From HXMU1420-13 sp965249965 (GTDB taxonomy: Bacteria; Bacteroidota; Rhodothermia; Balneolales; Balneolaceae), in NCBI GenBank assembly GCA_965249965.1, contig OZ252262.1:1-64000 (forward strand): a stretch of 64,000 nucleotides of DNA. Direction: 5' to 3'. Positions 63,310 to 64,000 of this stretch are shown here, in pieces; the stretch's first letter is position 1, and each line of letters begins with the position of its first letter. The notes below the pieces were generated by a model. That model saw only the letters and a program-made list of their open reading frames with translations, was not told where the DNA came from and made no database searches. The translations under genes were made by a program, and so were the position numbers.

Positions 63310-64000
63310 TTAGATATAGTTCAACAGTGAATTGTTAAACATTCTGGTGTGTACAGCCATCGCAGACTGATATATAGTTTCATTTTTCTGTAAATCAGAA
63401 ATGGCTTGAGCGTAATCAGTATCAACCAGTTTACTAATCTCTGATTGCTGTGTGATTTTCGTATTCTCGTATTGCTCGAACATGTATTCCATTCGTGCAA
63501 TGTTATTTCCCAGCCTTGAAGTTACATCTGTGGTATGGTCGATGAGTTCGTCGGCAGCAGGAATTAAATTATTTAAAGCATCGCCATCGTTGGCCCGAAG
63601 TGCGTCTTCAATATTCTGGATAGTTTCAAAAAAATCACCTTCTTCAGTTGCCCTTATTTCGCTTCCGGTAACACTTATCTCAATATCAACGCCATTATCT
63701 ACGGTTACACTTAGCGGCGTAGAATTGCTGGTATCAGCAACTCCACCGGTAGCACTGGCATCTAAATTAAAAGGCTCAGTTGAGCTATTTGTCCCGGCGA
63801 ATAAATAGCGGTCGCCATAGCTTAAATTAAAAGTCGCAATTAAAGAATCACGAATTCCTGCTATCTGGTCCGCCATATTTCCCCGGTCTGCCGCATTGTA
63901 GGTATCCGAAGACGACTGAACCAGAATTCTCTTTATCTCGATTAGATCATCGATAGAAGTATCGAGAGCATCCTGTACTAACCTGCTTTGCCGAAGTCCA
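63310..64000 (-). CDS. flgL: Flagellar hook-filament junction protein FlgL, C-terminal part (runs off window)
   Basis: The minus-strand frame is open to the window edge, giving about 229 residues of C-terminal FlgL. It includes 'IDDLIEIKRILVQSSSDTYNAADRGNMADQIAGI', split as two conserved helices, and 'YGDRYLFAGTNSSTEPF', the family hallmark. The terminal D0 helix is 'YAQAISDLQKNETIYQSAMAVHTRMFNNSLLNYI' in character (last 35 residues). FlgL joins hook and filament. An ATG at 63876 is internal. flgK is expected just outside the window. Confidence 0.92.
   Translation of the reverse strand, partial: GLRQSRLVQDALDTSIDDLIEIKRILVQSSSDTYNAADRGNMADQIAGIRDSLIATFNLSYGDRYLFAGTNSSTEPFNLDASATGGVADTSNSTPLSVTVDNGVDIEISVTGSEIRATEEGDFFETIQNIEDALRANDGDALNNLIPAADELIDHTTDVTSRLGNNIARMEYMFEQYENTKITQQSEISKLVDTDYAQAISDLQKNETIYQSAMAVHTRMFNNSLLNYI

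Noticed and set aside
1..64000. CRISPR arrays, tRNA or rRNA genes, insertion sequences
   Set aside because: No spaced direct repeats, cloverleaf-like segments, rRNA-like stretches or transposase frames were found. The only large repeats are the flagellin genes and the PAS units.

Overview
The window is about 40% GC and densely coded. It probably comes from a flagellated member of the Balneolota/Rhodothermota side of the Bacteroidota supergroup. This is inferred from the gene mix: DUF6428 beside ArsR, a DUF1080 protein, large secreted beta-propeller and BNR-type proteins, HisKA_2 multi-PAS kinases, and full flagellar genes in an otherwise Bacteroidetes-like gene set. No rRNA, tRNA, CRISPR array or insertion sequence was seen.

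Region 1 (1-12.6 kb) holds glycine decarboxylase gcvP, a pair of secreted beta-propeller proteins, and an arsenic group: arsC, a DUF6428 gene, arsR with a perfect 16-bp operator palindrome, and arsN2. No arsenite pump is present. arsN2 is the last gene of a tightly packed cassette with two PH-domain membrane proteins (YdbT/YdbS type) and an Atg22-like MFS transporter. Region 2 (12.7-25.7 kb) is signalling and export. It has a nine-PAS HisKA_2 kinase, an OmpR-type regulator/kinase pair, and a divergent five-gene operon for an ABC-2 exporter with secreted PDZ and NEW3-type partners. Region 3 (25.7-45.1 kb) is mostly housekeeping: a CoA-transferase, a secreted propeller-amidohydrolase, a second HisKA_2 kinase, two ABC-F proteins (EttA and Uup-like), a YgjP-type metallopeptidase, a large BNR/VPS10-like protein, an aldo/keto reductase with a DUF1080 protein, and a transglutaminase-like protein.

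Region 4 (45.1-64 kb) is a flagellar filament island. Five tandem flagellin genes each have their own sigma-28-type promoter (all with an exact 15-nt spacer), a Shine-Dalgarno site (strong in four) and a terminator. Upstream of them is a two-gene operon. Its first gene encodes a 1561-residue fusion of TPR + O-GlcNAc-transferase-like GT41 + FkbM-type methyltransferase + helical region + WecF-like GT56 (Fuc4NAc transferase). Its second encodes the sugar transaminase RffA/WecE, which makes dTDP-4-amino-4,6-dideoxygalactose. The reading offered here is a dedicated flagellin glycosylation system that builds and decorates an O-glycan with an aminosugar. It is followed by fliS, fliD, a FliT-like gene and a possible FlgM-like gene behind another sigma-28-type promoter. 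Next comes a sigma-54-dependent regulator interrupted by one in-frame stop, then a TPR/GT2-like gene downstream of flgL, which runs off the right edge.

The strongest candidate for something undescribed is the GT41-FkbM-GT56 fusion with RffA beside five flagellins. The flagellin leaders also share a 5'-end element (AGCAAC), which recurs in the fusion gene's leader and in an orphan, inverted leader copy next to rffA.
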